Of a DNA stretch of 64,000 bases, positions 25,967-34,579 are shown in pieces. Where the stretch lies: the NCBI GenBank assembly GCA_947624675.1, contig CANQLI010000009.1, positions 26,000-89,999 of the forward strand, read 5' to 3'. Both the position numbers and the translations under genes were made by a program. The notes below the pieces were generated by a model that saw only the letters and a list, made by a program, of their open reading frames with translations, ran no database searches and was not told the origin of the DNA. The number at the start of each line of letters is the position of its first letter. Position 1 is the first letter of the stretch. The DNA is from an uncultured Clostridia bacterium. Its GTDB lineage: Bacteria; Bacillota; Clostridia; Oscillospirales; Ruminococcaceae.

Positions 25967-26041
25967 AAATCTTTTCCTCCATAAATTTTGATTTCCAAGC
26001 TCTGCTTTACAGCATATGGCAGAGCAAACGCAACATTGACA
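25967..26041 (-). ncRNA. rplM leader with hairpin (possible L13 autoregulatory leader)
   Basis: On the minus strand the leader holds GCTCTGC paired with GCAGAGC (25999-26025) ahead of the rplM ribosome site. L13 leaders that bind the protein are known in low-GC Firmicutes; this one is only suggested by position and structure. Confidence 0.45.
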
Positions 26042-26070
26042 ATTATATATCTCAAATTTATAATTGTCAA
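26042..26070 (-). promoter_or_regulatory. Perfect consensus promoter of rplM-rpsI
   Basis: On the minus strand TTGACA (26065-26070) and TATAAT (26042-26047) with a 17-bp spacer. Confidence 0.9.
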
Positions 26071-26185
26071 GTTAAATTTTTCTAAAATTTAAAATATATC
26101 ACATTTTCTTTAAGTTTCTCTTTAATTTTCTTTAATTCTCTTTAAAACTCGTAAATCATTTCATTGTTTACAGTTTGTTAATATT

Positions 26186-26908
26186 TTACTGTCTAAATCC
26201 CCAATCGTCTACACCGCTTCTTCTTAAAGCGCCGAATATCCTGTCGCTGAAGCCGCTGTCAAGGCGATTTTTTTCTCTGAGCCATTCTTTGTATTCTTCG
26301 CGCTTGGTATGTCCGTCAGCGGGACACCTGCTTTTTACTATTGTAATCTCGCTTTTTGAAGCAGCCTTTTTAATATCTCTCTCGGTCGCAAATACAAGGG
26401 GACGGATAAGCGTTATATCTTTTCTTGAAAGATAACTTTTGGGAGCGAAGCAGCCTATTCTTCCTTCGATAAAAAGATTCATCATAAATGTTTCCACAAC
26501 ATCGTCCTTGTGGTGACCGAGAGCTAGCTTGTTACAGCCGAGAGCTTTTGTCATATCGTGTAAAGCGCCCCTTCTCATTCTGGCGCACAACGAGCACGGG
26601 TGTTCTTCTTTCCTTACATCAAAAACTATTCTGCCGATTTCTGTTCTCTGTATGTGATACTCAACATTGAGTTTTTCGCAAAGCTCTTCAACAGGGGAGT
26701 AATCGGTAGTGATGCCGCCAAACTGAGGATCAAGTGTTATACCGACTATTTCAAAATCAATTCCGATAAATTTCCTGAGTCTTGAAAGCCCGGAAAGCAA
26801 AACAAGACTGTCCTTTCCGCCGGATATACCCACGGCGATTCTGTCACCGTTCTGTATAAGATCAAATTCAACAACAGCTTTTCGCATACATCCTAAAATC
26901 TTCTGCAT
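26186..26908 (-). CDS. ttcA: TtcA-family tRNA thiolation protein
   Basis: A 240-residue PP-loop ATPase. Motifs: AVGISGGKDSLVLLSGL (PP-loop, near residue 30), CSLCARMRRGALHDM with the CxxC pair, KLALGHHKDDVVETF, and SRCPADGHTKR. TtcA adds the thio group to C32 of certain tRNAs using an iron-sulfur cluster; some Firmicute homologues of this length may act on other tRNA positions. The ATG at 26908 is chosen because AAGGTGAT lies ahead; the GTG at 26935 is poorer. Confidence 0.85.
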   Translation of the reverse strand: MQKILGCMRKAVVEFDLIQNGDRIAVGISGGKDSLVLLSGLSRLRKFIGIDFEIVGITLDPQFGGITTDYSPVEELCEKLNVEYHIQRTEIGRIVFDVRKEEHPCSLCARMRRGALHDMTKALGCNKLALGHHKDDVVETFMMNLFIEGRIGCFAPKSYLSRKDITLIRPLVFATERDIKKAASKSEITIVKSRCPADGHTKREEYKEWLREKNRLDSGFSDRIFGALRRSGVDDWGFRQ

Positions 26909-27036
26909 AATTATCACCTTAAGAGAAACATTCACAAATGAAAGTATAACATAACAAAAAGGTTTTGTCTACACTAAGGTTTTATATTTAAAGTAATATG
27001 CTTTGTAGTGGTCGGATAAAAATTTTGCTGAAGTGC

Positions 27037-27064
27037 TTGACAAACAATAAATATATGATATAAT
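27037..27064 (+). promoter_or_regulatory. Promoter of the metal-resistance operon
   Basis: TTGACA (27037-27042) and TATAAT (27059-27064) with a 16-bp spacer. The operator follows immediately. Confidence 0.85.
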
Positions 27065-27067
27065 AGA

Positions 27068-27089
27068 CATATGAACAATCATTCATATA
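27068..27089 (+). promoter_or_regulatory. ArsR/SmtB-type 12-2-12 operator
   Basis: The palindrome ATATGAACAATCATTCATAT contains the ATATGAA...TTCATAT half-sites typical of CadC/CzrA/SmtB-family operators. It lies at the expected transcription start, so binding of the apo-repressor would block the operon. Confidence 0.8.
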
Positions 27090-27103
27090 AAGGAGGAAGA
27101 GTG

Positions 27104-27463
27104 ATGGCTGAGATAAAAAATGAGCACAGAGAATGCGGCGGAATGAATATAGAAAAGGTAAAAATGCTTGAGAATGAGATACACGGAGCGGAGGAAGCTT
27201 ATGAACTTTCTGAGCTGTTTAAGGTGTTGGGCGATTCGACAAGACTTAGGATTTTATTTACACTTGAAAAAGGAGAAATGTGCGTCTGTGATATAGTTGA
27301 GCTTGTTGATGTCACACAGTCGGCGGTTTCTCATCAGCTTAGAGTTTTAAAGCAGGCAAGACTTATAAAGTACCGTAGAGAGGGAAAAAGCGTTATTTAC
27401 TCTATTGCGGACGACCATGTCAAAACGATAATAGATATGGCTTTGGAACATGTAAACGAATAA
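27104..27463 (+). CDS. ArsR/SmtB-family metal-responsive repressor
   Basis: A 119-residue winged-helix repressor. The recognition region is CVCDIVELVDVTQSAVSHQLRVLKQARLIKYRREGKSVIYSI. The CVCD box in helix alpha3 and a C-terminal DDHVKTIIDMALEHVNE (alpha5, with Asp and His ligands) suggest Zn/Cd sensing like CadC/CzrA. The start at 27104 follows AAAGGAGGAAGAGTG; a longer frame from 27071 runs through the operator and is not the start. It pairs with the P-type ATPase 28 bp downstream. Confidence 0.92.
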   Translation: MAEIKNEHRECGGMNIEKVKMLENEIHGAEEAYELSELFKVLGDSTRLRILFTLEKGEMCVCDIVELVDVTQSAVSHQLRVLKQARLIKYRREGKSVIYSIADDHVKTIIDMALEHVNE

Positions 27464-27491
27464 ATGAATAAGCTTTAAAAGGGGATTGAGT

Positions 27492-29570
27492 ATGCAGAAA
27501 TCAGTTTTATATTTACAGGGGCTTGATTGTCCTAACTGTACAGAAAAAATAGCCGAGAGAATCAAAAAGCTGTCGTCTGTAAAAAACAGTGAGCTCAGCT
27601 TTGTGTCAAAAAAGCTGACTTATGACGAAGTGGATAAAACGGCTTTAAGTGACATTAAGAAAATTGTTAAGGAGATAGAGCCCGATGTAAAGGTCGTCGA
27701 AGAAAAGTCGGACGATGATGAAAAAGACGCAACGCTTTTTGATCTGGTAAGGCTTATAGCTTCACTTTTAATATTTGCGGTATCATTTATCCCTATGCCA
27801 AAGGTAATTACTATCTGCCTGATAGTCTTGGCATATCTTGTATCGGGATATGATGTTGTCATCGGTTGTGTAAAAAACATAATAAAGCTTCGCCCGTTTG
27901 ACGAATGCTTTCTTATGACTATTGCGACCGCAGGAGCTTTTTTACTTGGCGAATATCACGAGGCGGCGGCTGTTATGATATTCTATCAGACAGGTGAGCT
28001 TTTTCAAAGCTATGCCGTAAAGCGTTCAAGAAAATCTATTACAAGTCTGCTTGCGCTGCGCCCGGACAAGGTAAGTGTTATGAGAAACGGTGAGATCATA
28101 TCTCTTGCTCCGGAAGAGGTTAGTATCGGTGATATAATCAGGCTTAAAGCAGGTGAAAGAGTTCCGATCGACTGTAAGCTGTTAGATACCGATGCGGACT
28201 TTGATATGTCAGCCCTTACAGGGGAATCGGTACCTGTCTTGGTCAACAAAAACGGGGAGGTATTATCAGGCAGCATAAATCTTACAAGGACAGTTGAGCT
28301 GGAGGTAATAAGACCGTTTGTTGAATCAGCGATGTCAAAGATACTTGATATGGTAGAAAACGCCTCGTCAAAAAAGGCGAGAGCCGAGCGCTTTATAACA
28401 AAGTTTGCAAGGGTATATACGCCGGTCGTAGTCATCTCTGCTTTGCTGCTTGCATTCATACCTTATCTGGTATCGGGATTTTCTTTTGAGATATTTAAGA
28501 TGTGGGGTTACAGAGCGCTGTTGTTCTTAGTAGTGTCGTGTCCTTGTGCGCTTGTCGTATCTGTTCCCCTCGGATTTTTTGCAGGCATAGGCGGAGCTTC
28601 AAGAAAGGGAATACTTATAAAGGGCGCAAATAGTATCGAAACTATGTCAAAAGTAAGGAGGATAGCCTTTGATAAAACCGGCACTTTGACAACAGGACGC
28701 TTTAAGGTGAGCCGGATCACAGCTCAGAATGCTGATGAGAATGAGGTGTTGAGACTTTGCGCTTATGCTGAAATGAATTCAAACCACCCGATAGCGAAAA
28801 GCATTGTTGAGGAGTATTTGAGCCGTGGTGAACGCCTTGACGGTGAGCTTGTATCCGATGTCAATGAGGTTTCGGGAAAGGGAATAACAGCAAGCCTTGG
28901 CGGAAAGCTCATTTTAGCAGGCAACTCGCTGCTGCTGACCGAACACGGAATCAATGTCGGCGCTGTTGAGAATTCGTCTACTTGTGTATATGTTGGTTAT
29001 GACGGTGAATATATTGGATGCGTTACACTTGAGGATGAGATAAAGAAAAACGCGAAGAATATGGTAACTAAGCTGAATGATATGGATATTGAGTCGGTTA
29101 TGCTCACCGGCGACAGGGAATCTTCCGCATCAGCTGTTGCAAAGCGGCTGGGTGTATCGGACTATCATTCCGAGCTTCTTCCAAAAGACAAGGTGGATTA
29201 TGTTGAAAAGATGTTAAGACTTGACGGTGTAACTGCTTTTGCCGGGGACGGAATAAACGATGCTCCTGTTCTGGCAAGAGCCGATATAGGTATATCTATG
29301 GGAGCGCTCGGCTCGGATATAGCAATAGAAACTGCCGATGCGGTTATTATGAATGACGATGTAGGAAAGATCATCACCCTTATAAACGCTTGCAGAAAAA
29401 CGATGAAGATAGTAAAAACAAACATCGTGTTTGCCATACTGATAAAGCTGATCGTGCTTGTTCTGGGAGCTATCGGATACGCAAATATGTGGTTTGCGGT
29501 ATTTGCCGATGTGGGAGTTGCGCTCATATGTGTTTTAAATTCTCTGAGGGCGCTCAAGGTAAAAGAATGA
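27492..29570 (+). CDS. P1B-type heavy-metal-exporting ATPase (Zn/Cd/Pb type)
   Basis: 692 residues. An N-terminal heavy-metal domain carries GLDCPNCTEKI (about residues 8-18). Then come membrane helices, the actuator loop LTGESVPV, the ion-path motif SCPCALVVSVP (near 350), the phosphorylation site AFDKTGTLTTG, nucleotide-binding SNHPIAKSI, and the hinge AGDGINDAPVLARADIGISMG. CPC plus a single N-terminal CxxC domain fits ZntA/CadA export of divalent soft metals. ATG 27492 follows AAAGGGG. Under control of the ArsR repressor upstream. Confidence 0.93.
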   Translation: MQKSVLYLQGLDCPNCTEKIAERIKKLSSVKNSELSFVSKKLTYDEVDKTALSDIKKIVKEIEPDVKVVEEKSDDDEKDATLFDLVRLIASLLIFAVSFIPMPKVITICLIVLAYLVSGYDVVIGCVKNIIKLRPFDECFLMTIATAGAFLLGEYHEAAAVMIFYQTGELFQSYAVKRSRKSITSLLALRPDKVSVMRNGEIISLAPEEVSIGDIIRLKAGERVPIDCKLLDTDADFDMSALTGESVPVLVNKNGEVLSGSINLTRTVELEVIRPFVESAMSKILDMVENASSKKARAERFITKFARVYTPVVVISALLLAFIPYLVSGFSFEIFKMWGYRALLFLVVSCPCALVVSVPLGFFAGIGGASRKGILIKGANSIETMSKVRRIAFDKTGTLTTGRFKVSRITAQNADENEVLRLCAYAEMNSNHPIAKSIVEEYLSRGERLDGELVSDVNEVSGKGITASLGGKLILAGNSLLLTEHGINVGAVENSSTCVYVGYDGEYIGCVTLEDEIKKNAKNMVTKLNDMDIESVMLTGDRESSASAVAKRLGVSDYHSELLPKDKVDYVEKMLRLDGVTAFAGDGINDAPVLARADIGISMGALGSDIAIETADAVIMNDDVGKIITLINACRKTMKIVKTNIVFAILIKLIVLVLGAIGYANMWFAVFADVGVALICVLNSLRALKVKE

Positions 29571-29577
29571 TATTTTA

Positions 29578-29605
29578 ACAGACAATAGGGTATTCTATTG
29601 TCTGT
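29578..29605. terminator. Terminator between the convergent ATPase and hydE genes
   Basis: ACAGACAATAG and CTATTGTCTGT form an 11-bp stem around GGTATT, with moderately T-rich flanks on both strands. Confidence 0.7.
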
Positions 29606-29614
29606 TACGTTTTA

Positions 29615-30649
29615 TTACGACAATGTCTTTGCGTCACCTCTGTCAGTTACGATTCTGTATCCGACTGAATTCACTCTGCGTTCAAGACATCCTCTGCACT
29701 GAGCTGATTCCTCACCTGTGCATATCTTATTGTCATAAAGCTCGTATTTTTTTCTTGTGCTTACGGGAGAAAGATTCGGCATAACTACATTTGCGCCGCA
29801 GGAAAGTCCAAGCTCACGACCGTTAGGGTGAATAGTGCCAAGAGCGGTAGTTGCGGGAATAAGAGATTTTGGAAAGATAAGGCGCAAAATTGAAATAAGT
29901 CTTAAAGTAAGCTTAAAGCTTCCGCTTTTAAAGTCCTTAAACGGCGTGTCCTTATGAGAAATAAAAGGACCGATTCCGATCATATCGGGCTTAAGGCTTT
30001 GTAAAAACCGAAGGTCCTCTATAAGACATTCGGTAGTCTGAAAAGGGCTTCCCACCATAAATCCTGAGCCGACCTGATAGCCGATCTCCTTCAGGTCGTA
30101 AAGGCATCTTTTTCTGTTTTTAAGGCTCATTGAGCTTGGATGAAGTTGTTTGTAGTGATCTTCATTAGCTGTTTCGTGGCGGAGGAGATACCTGTCCGCT
30201 CCGGCATTAAAGTAATCGATATAGCTTTGCTTTGACCGTTCTCCTATTGAAAGCGTGACCGCACAATCAGGATAAGCTGTCTTTATGTTTAAAACTATCT
30301 TACAGATGTCTTTGTCAGTATAGCTAAGATCCTCACCGCCCTGAAGCACAAATGTCCTGAAGCCGAGCTTATAGCCCTCGTCGCAGCAGTTATATATTTC
30401 CTGTTTTGAGAGCCTATACCGTTCACAGCTTTTGTTTTCTGCTCTTATACCGCAGTAAAAGCAGTTGTTTTTACAATAGTTTGAGAATTCTATAAGACCT
30501 CTTATATAAACATCTTTTCCGTAATAATGCTGCCGTACTCTGTCAGCGGAGCTTTTCAGCTCATCATCGTATATATCAGACTCAAGTAGCTCTTTAAACT
30601 CAATATCACTTAAATCACATTCGTTTATAAGCTTATTTATTATCGTCAT
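29615..30649 (-). CDS. hydE: [FeFe]-hydrogenase maturation radical SAM protein HydE
   Basis: 344 residues. The radical-SAM cluster motif CKNNCFYCGIRAEN lies near residue 60. Further HydE traits are TFVLQGGEDLSYTD, ADRYLLRHETANEDHYKQLHP, GSGFMVGSPFQTTECL, DMIGIGPFISHKDTPF and a C-terminal second-cluster set of cysteines (CTGEESAQCRGC). HydE takes part in building the diiron H-cluster. The gene starts inside the last codons of mnmA; no hydF, hydG or hydrogenase lies in this window. Confidence 0.92.
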   Translation of the reverse strand: MTIINKLINECDLSDIEFKELLESDIYDDELKSSADRVRQHYYGKDVYIRGLIEFSNYCKNNCFYCGIRAENKSCERYRLSKQEIYNCCDEGYKLGFRTFVLQGGEDLSYTDKDICKIVLNIKTAYPDCAVTLSIGERSKQSYIDYFNAGADRYLLRHETANEDHYKQLHPSSMSLKNRKRCLYDLKEIGYQVGSGFMVGSPFQTTECLIEDLRFLQSLKPDMIGIGPFISHKDTPFKDFKSGSFKLTLRLISILRLIFPKSLIPATTALGTIHPNGRELGLSCGANVVMPNLSPVSTRKKYELYDNKICTGEESAQCRGCLERRVNSVGYRIVTDRGDAKTLS

Positions 30650-31736
30650 CAAAGCACCCCGCTTTCACGATAGTTGCGCCTCCGACAACTGTGTCACCGT
30701 CATAAAGTACGACAGCCTGTCCTTTTGTAATAGCTCTTTGAGGCTCGTCAAATTTTACATATATCCTGCCATCGGAAAGCTCACGCACGACTGCTGGCTG
30801 TTCTGACTGGCGATAGCGTACCTTAGCTTTTACCCTGATAGGTGTGTCTATTTTTTCTACCGAAATAAGGTTCACATTATCCGCGATAAGTGAATCGGAA
30901 TAAAGATCCTTTTCGTCACCCAAAACCACCTCATTGGTATCGGTTCGTATCTCGGTGACATATAAAGGAGATGTATGTGAGATACCAAGACCTCTTCGCT
31001 GACCGATAGTGTAGTGGGATATGCCCTTGTGCATACCAAAGATATGTCCGTCTTTTGATATAAAGTTTCCGGGCTTAGCCGAATTTTTCGTGTGATTTTC
31101 GATAAAAGCCGCGTAATCTCCGTCAGGAACAAAGCATATGTCCTGACTGTCTTTTTTTTCTGCATTTATAAAGCCGTTTTGTGCTGCTGTCTGACGGACC
31201 TCACTTTTTGTAAGATTGCCGAGAGGAAAGAATATATGACTGAGCTGCTCCTGAGTGAGCATATACAAAACATAACTTTGATCCTTTGATATGTCCACAG
31301 CTTTTTTAAGAATATATCTTCCGCTTGATAAATCCCTCTCAACTCTTGCATAGTGTCCCGTTACGACAAGGTCAAAGCCAAGCTCCTTCATTCTCAAAAA
31401 CAATTTATCAAACTTAAGGCTTCTGTTACATTCTATACAAGGATTCGGAGTTGCGCCGGAAAGATACGATGAAACAAAATTGTTTATCACGCATTCTTGA
31501 AATTTATCTGAAAAATTAAACACATAGTAAGGAATATCAAGCCGTGCGGCAACGCTTTTTGCGTCCTCGACATCTGATAAGGAACAGCAGCTTTTTTCAC
31601 GGCTTATGTTTATATTATCGTTTGAGAAAAGCTTCATTGTAGCGCCGATACACTCATAGCCCATTTGTTTTGTCAAAAGGGCAGCAACCGATGAGTCAAC
31701 ACCGCCGCTCATAGCTATTATAGCTTTTTTACACAT
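30633..31736 (-). CDS. mnmA: tRNA-specific 2-thiouridylase MnmA
   Basis: 367 residues. The PP-loop IAMSGGVDSSVAALL is at the N-terminus, TPNPCIECNRSLKF and DSQDICFVPDGDYAAF carry the two catalytic cysteines, and HYTIGQRRGLGI leads to the C-terminal barrel. MnmA thiolates U34 of tRNAs for Lys, Glu and Gln. The start at 31736 is chosen because CAGGGTGAT precedes it. Its tail overlaps hydE by 17 bp, which implies translational coupling of two unrelated sulfur/cluster enzymes. Confidence 0.96.
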   Translation of the reverse strand: MCKKAIIAMSGGVDSSVAALLTKQMGYECIGATMKLFSNDNINISREKSCCSLSDVEDAKSVAARLDIPYYVFNFSDKFQECVINNFVSSYLSGATPNPCIECNRSLKFDKLFLRMKELGFDLVVTGHYARVERDLSSGRYILKKAVDISKDQSYVLYMLTQEQLSHIFFPLGNLTKSEVRQTAAQNGFINAEKKDSQDICFVPDGDYAAFIENHTKNSAKPGNFISKDGHIFGMHKGISHYTIGQRRGLGISHTSPLYVTEIRTDTNEVVLGDEKDLYSDSLIADNVNLISVEKIDTPIRVKAKVRYRQSEQPAVVRELSDGRIYVKFDEPQRAITKGQAVVLYDGDTVVGGATIVKAGCFDDDNK

Positions 31737-31820
31737 CTTTATCACCCTGAAAGTTTTAATAATCTTATTTTAACACAATTATTTAAATTTCACAATAGCG
31801 TATTGCGGGTAAAAAAATAC

Positions 31821-31849
31821 TTGACAAAATTCATTTGATTTGGTAAAAT
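31821..31849 (+). promoter_or_regulatory. Promoter of the DUF2798 gene
   Basis: TTGACA (31821-31826) and TAAAAT (31844-31849) with a 17-bp spacer. Confidence 0.8.
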
Positions 31850-31877
31850 ACAGAAGTAAATTAAACAGCACATTATG

Positions 31878-31956
31878 AACGACACATGTAGCGCTTTGCG
31901 TGTAAATCTGATTACGGTACGCCATAATCAAATTGCAAAGGGCCGTGTGTTTTTTT
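31878..31956 (+). ncRNA. Structured leader with terminator-like end
   Basis: ACACAT and CTTTGC on the left can pair with GCAAAG and GTGTGT on the right. They enclose a second hairpin, TGATTA/TAATCA, and the structure ends in seven T's, 27 bp before the coding start. This is the layout of an attenuator or riboswitch. No known class was recognised. Confidence 0.45.
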
Positions 31957-31982
31957 GTGCTTTAAATCAGGAGGAATCTGTT

Positions 31983-32531
31983 ATGCCAAATAATCAATTT
32001 CAAAGAATGGTATTTGCGTTTTTAACGGTTTTGGTCACCGTTCACGCATATGTTTTTTTCAGTCTTTATGTGGTAAACGGCTCGGCAATTATGCTGGCAA
32101 ACAACAAGACAAGTGTGATAGACGCAATAAACACTCAAGGCGGAGTTTATATGTTCGGAAGTTATATGCCTATATGGGCGGTCGTGATAATAGAATTTGC
32201 TTTTGCGTACATTCTTGAAATACTTGTGGGAAGTCCGTGTTCATTTAAACTGGCTGGTAAGGTTTTTGACATAAATAAAACTCACCCTGTTATTTTTGAA
32301 ACAGCTATTATATGTGCCACGGTTGCGATAATGTGTCCGGCGATGAGTCTAATTGCTGCAATAATTTACTATCCGTTTTATATGGGGTTTGACATAATAA
32401 CGCTTATAGCTAATTGGTTCAGACTTGTTTGCTTTAACTTTCCGTTTGCTTTTTTTACACAGCTGTTTTTCATCCAGCCGCTTATACGAACATTGTTCAG
32501 ATTTATTTTTAGAATAAGAGTACATAATTAA
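31983..32531 (+). CDS. DUF2798-like membrane protein
   Basis: A 182-residue protein with four membrane helices (about residues 8-28, 60-82, 102-128, 145-168). The two halves both begin with conserved NF/TQ-type turns typical of DUF2798 tandem repeats (RMVFAFLTVLVTVHAYVF; FPFAFFTQLFFIQPLIR). The function is unknown. The start is the ATG at 31983, directly after CAGGAGGAATCTGTT; a longer frame from 31875 runs back through the structured leader and is rejected. Confidence 0.75.
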   Translation: MPNNQFQRMVFAFLTVLVTVHAYVFFSLYVVNGSAIMLANNKTSVIDAINTQGGVYMFGSYMPIWAVVIIEFAFAYILEILVGSPCSFKLAGKVFDINKTHPVIFETAIICATVAIMCPAMSLIAAIIYYPFYMGFDIITLIANWFRLVCFNFPFAFFTQLFFIQPLIRTLFRFIFRIRVHN

Positions 32532-32598
32532 ACTAAACCGCTTGAACAAACCCTCCTGATATGGTATTATATTATTGATACGATACAGGAGGATTTTT

Positions 32599-34506
32599 AT
32601 GAAAATACAACAGCAGATAAAGCTTTCTTCATACAGGTCAAAAGACTTTATAAGAGATTATCAGAAGCTTGTTAAGGAAACGGTGATCCCGTATCAGTAT
32701 TCTGTGTTAAACGATATGGCTCCCGGTGCGGAAAAAAGCCATGTTGTCAAAAACTTTGAAAATGCTGCCGGCGTGCTAAGAGGAGAGGGAGCGGGCGACG
32801 GCTTTTACGGACAGGTTTTTCAGGACAGCGACGCTGCGAAGTGGATAGAAGCGGCAGCTTATTCTCTTATAAGCTTTCCTGACAAAGGACTTGAAGAGAT
32901 GTGCGACGGTTTGATCGACAAAATTGCTGACGCACAGGACACAGACGGTTATCTGAATACATATTTTACGATAAAGGATAAAGAAAAGCGCTTTACGAAT
33001 CTCTACGAGGCACACGAGCTATATTGTGCGGGACATATGATGGAAGCTGCCTGCGCTTATTATGAGGCGACAGGAAAGGATAAGCTTTTAAATGTTATGA
33101 TAAAAAATGCCGAGCATATATATAAGGTGTTTATTTTAGACGGACACGAGGGCTTTCCCGGACACCCGGAGGTCGAGCTTGCGCTTTTGAGAATGTATCA
33201 GCTTACAGGAAACAAGCACTGCCTTGAGCTTGCGAAGCATTTTATTGATGTAAGGGGAGCTGATCCCGACTACTATAATAAGGAGACAAAAAGCCGGAGC
33301 TGGACTGTCTGGGGAAATAATCCCGCTGACAATGTCTATCAGCAAAGCGATGTTCCCGTGCGTATGATGAAGGACGCCAAGGGACACGCAGTGCGAGCGG
33401 TCTATCTTTATACTGCTATGGCACAGCTTTGTTCGGAGACGGACGATAAAGAGCTGTTTGAAGCCTGTAAGAGGCTCTTTAAAAGCATCAAGGATAAGCA
33501 GATGTATATAACCGGAGGGATCGGTTCGACCTCGATAGGTGAGGCATTCAGCGTAGATTATGATCTTCCGGGAGACACGGCTTATTCAGAGACCTGTGCA
33601 TCTGTCGGTCTTATGTTTTTTGCCTCACGAATGCTTGAAAACGAGGTAAGCTCTGAGTATGCCGATGTTATGGAAAAAGCATTTTATAATACAGTGCTTG
33701 CCGGAATGGCACTTGACGGAAAGAGTTTTTTCTATGTGAACCCGCTGGAGGTGGTACCGGGAATATCGGGAGTATCACAAACACACAAGCATATCATAAC
33801 TCAACGACCGGGGTGGTATGCCTGTGCCTGCTGTCCGCCTAATGCGGCAAGGCTTATTTCATCCTTTGGAAAATATGCCTACGGAGAAAATGAAAATACT
33901 GCGTTTTGTCATATGTTTGCATCGGGTGAGGTAAACTTTAAAAACGGAGTAAGCCTTGTTTGTGAAACAAACTATCCGTACGATTTTAAAATCCGTTATA
34001 AGATAAACAGGGGAGGAGAGCTTGCGGTAAGGATACCCGGTTGGAGCAGAAGTTATGAGCTTAAGGTGAACGGTGTTGTTTTATCTGATGAGCCAAAAAG
34101 CGGATACTTGTTTTTTAAGGTTAAAGAAGGCGATGATGTTACGCTTACACTTGATGACACTCCGAGATTGGTGTATCCCTCCACGAGTATTCCTTCTCTT
34201 ACGGGAAAAGTATGTCTTATGAGAGGACCGCTGGTGTACTGCTTTGAAGGTGTTGACAACGATGGAGATGTGCTGTCGGTTGCTTTAAAAAGAGACGGTG
34301 AGATGAGAGTGTCGAGGCTTGATGACGGAGCCTTAAAGGGCGTCGATAAAATAACTGTCGGCGCGGTAAGAAAGAGGGACGGCGGTTCGCTTTACAGTGA
34401 TGTTCCGCCTGAAGAGACCGAAATAACTGCCGTTGCGGTACCATATTATATATGGGGAAACAGAGGCGAAAATCAGATGAGGGTCTGGATGGACGAAATA
34501 AGATGA
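32599..34506 (+). CDS. GH127-family beta-L-arabinofuranosidase
   Basis: 635 residues of a cytoplasmic glycosidase (no signal peptide). The (alpha/alpha)6 barrel carries YLNTYFT, ELYCAGHMMEAACAYYEATG, and GDTAYSETCASVGLMFFASRM. The zinc-binding catalytic cluster typical of GH127 is visible as GWYACACCPPNAARLI, with three cysteines. A C-terminal beta region follows. It should release L-arabinofuranose from plant arabinan or extensin glycans. ATG 32599 follows ACAGGAGGATTTTT. Confidence 0.92.
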   Translation: MKIQQQIKLSSYRSKDFIRDYQKLVKETVIPYQYSVLNDMAPGAEKSHVVKNFENAAGVLRGEGAGDGFYGQVFQDSDAAKWIEAAAYSLISFPDKGLEEMCDGLIDKIADAQDTDGYLNTYFTIKDKEKRFTNLYEAHELYCAGHMMEAACAYYEATGKDKLLNVMIKNAEHIYKVFILDGHEGFPGHPEVELALLRMYQLTGNKHCLELAKHFIDVRGADPDYYNKETKSRSWTVWGNNPADNVYQQSDVPVRMMKDAKGHAVRAVYLYTAMAQLCSETDDKELFEACKRLFKSIKDKQMYITGGIGSTSIGEAFSVDYDLPGDTAYSETCASVGLMFFASRMLENEVSSEYADVMEKAFYNTVLAGMALDGKSFFYVNPLEVVPGISGVSQTHKHIITQRPGWYACACCPPNAARLISSFGKYAYGENENTAFCHMFASGEVNFKNGVSLVCETNYPYDFKIRYKINRGGELAVRIPGWSRSYELKVNGVVLSDEPKSGYLFFKVKEGDDVTLTLDDTPRLVYPSTSIPSLTGKVCLMRGPLVYCFEGVDNDGDVLSVALKRDGEMRVSRLDDGALKGVDKITVGAVRKRDGGSLYSDVPPEETEITAVAVPYYIWGNRGENQMRVWMDEIR

Positions 34507-34579
34507 TATATTTTAAATATTTATCGGATCAGTAAGCAAAAAGTAGTGTTAGTATATAAGATTTTGGAGGCGTTGTTTT

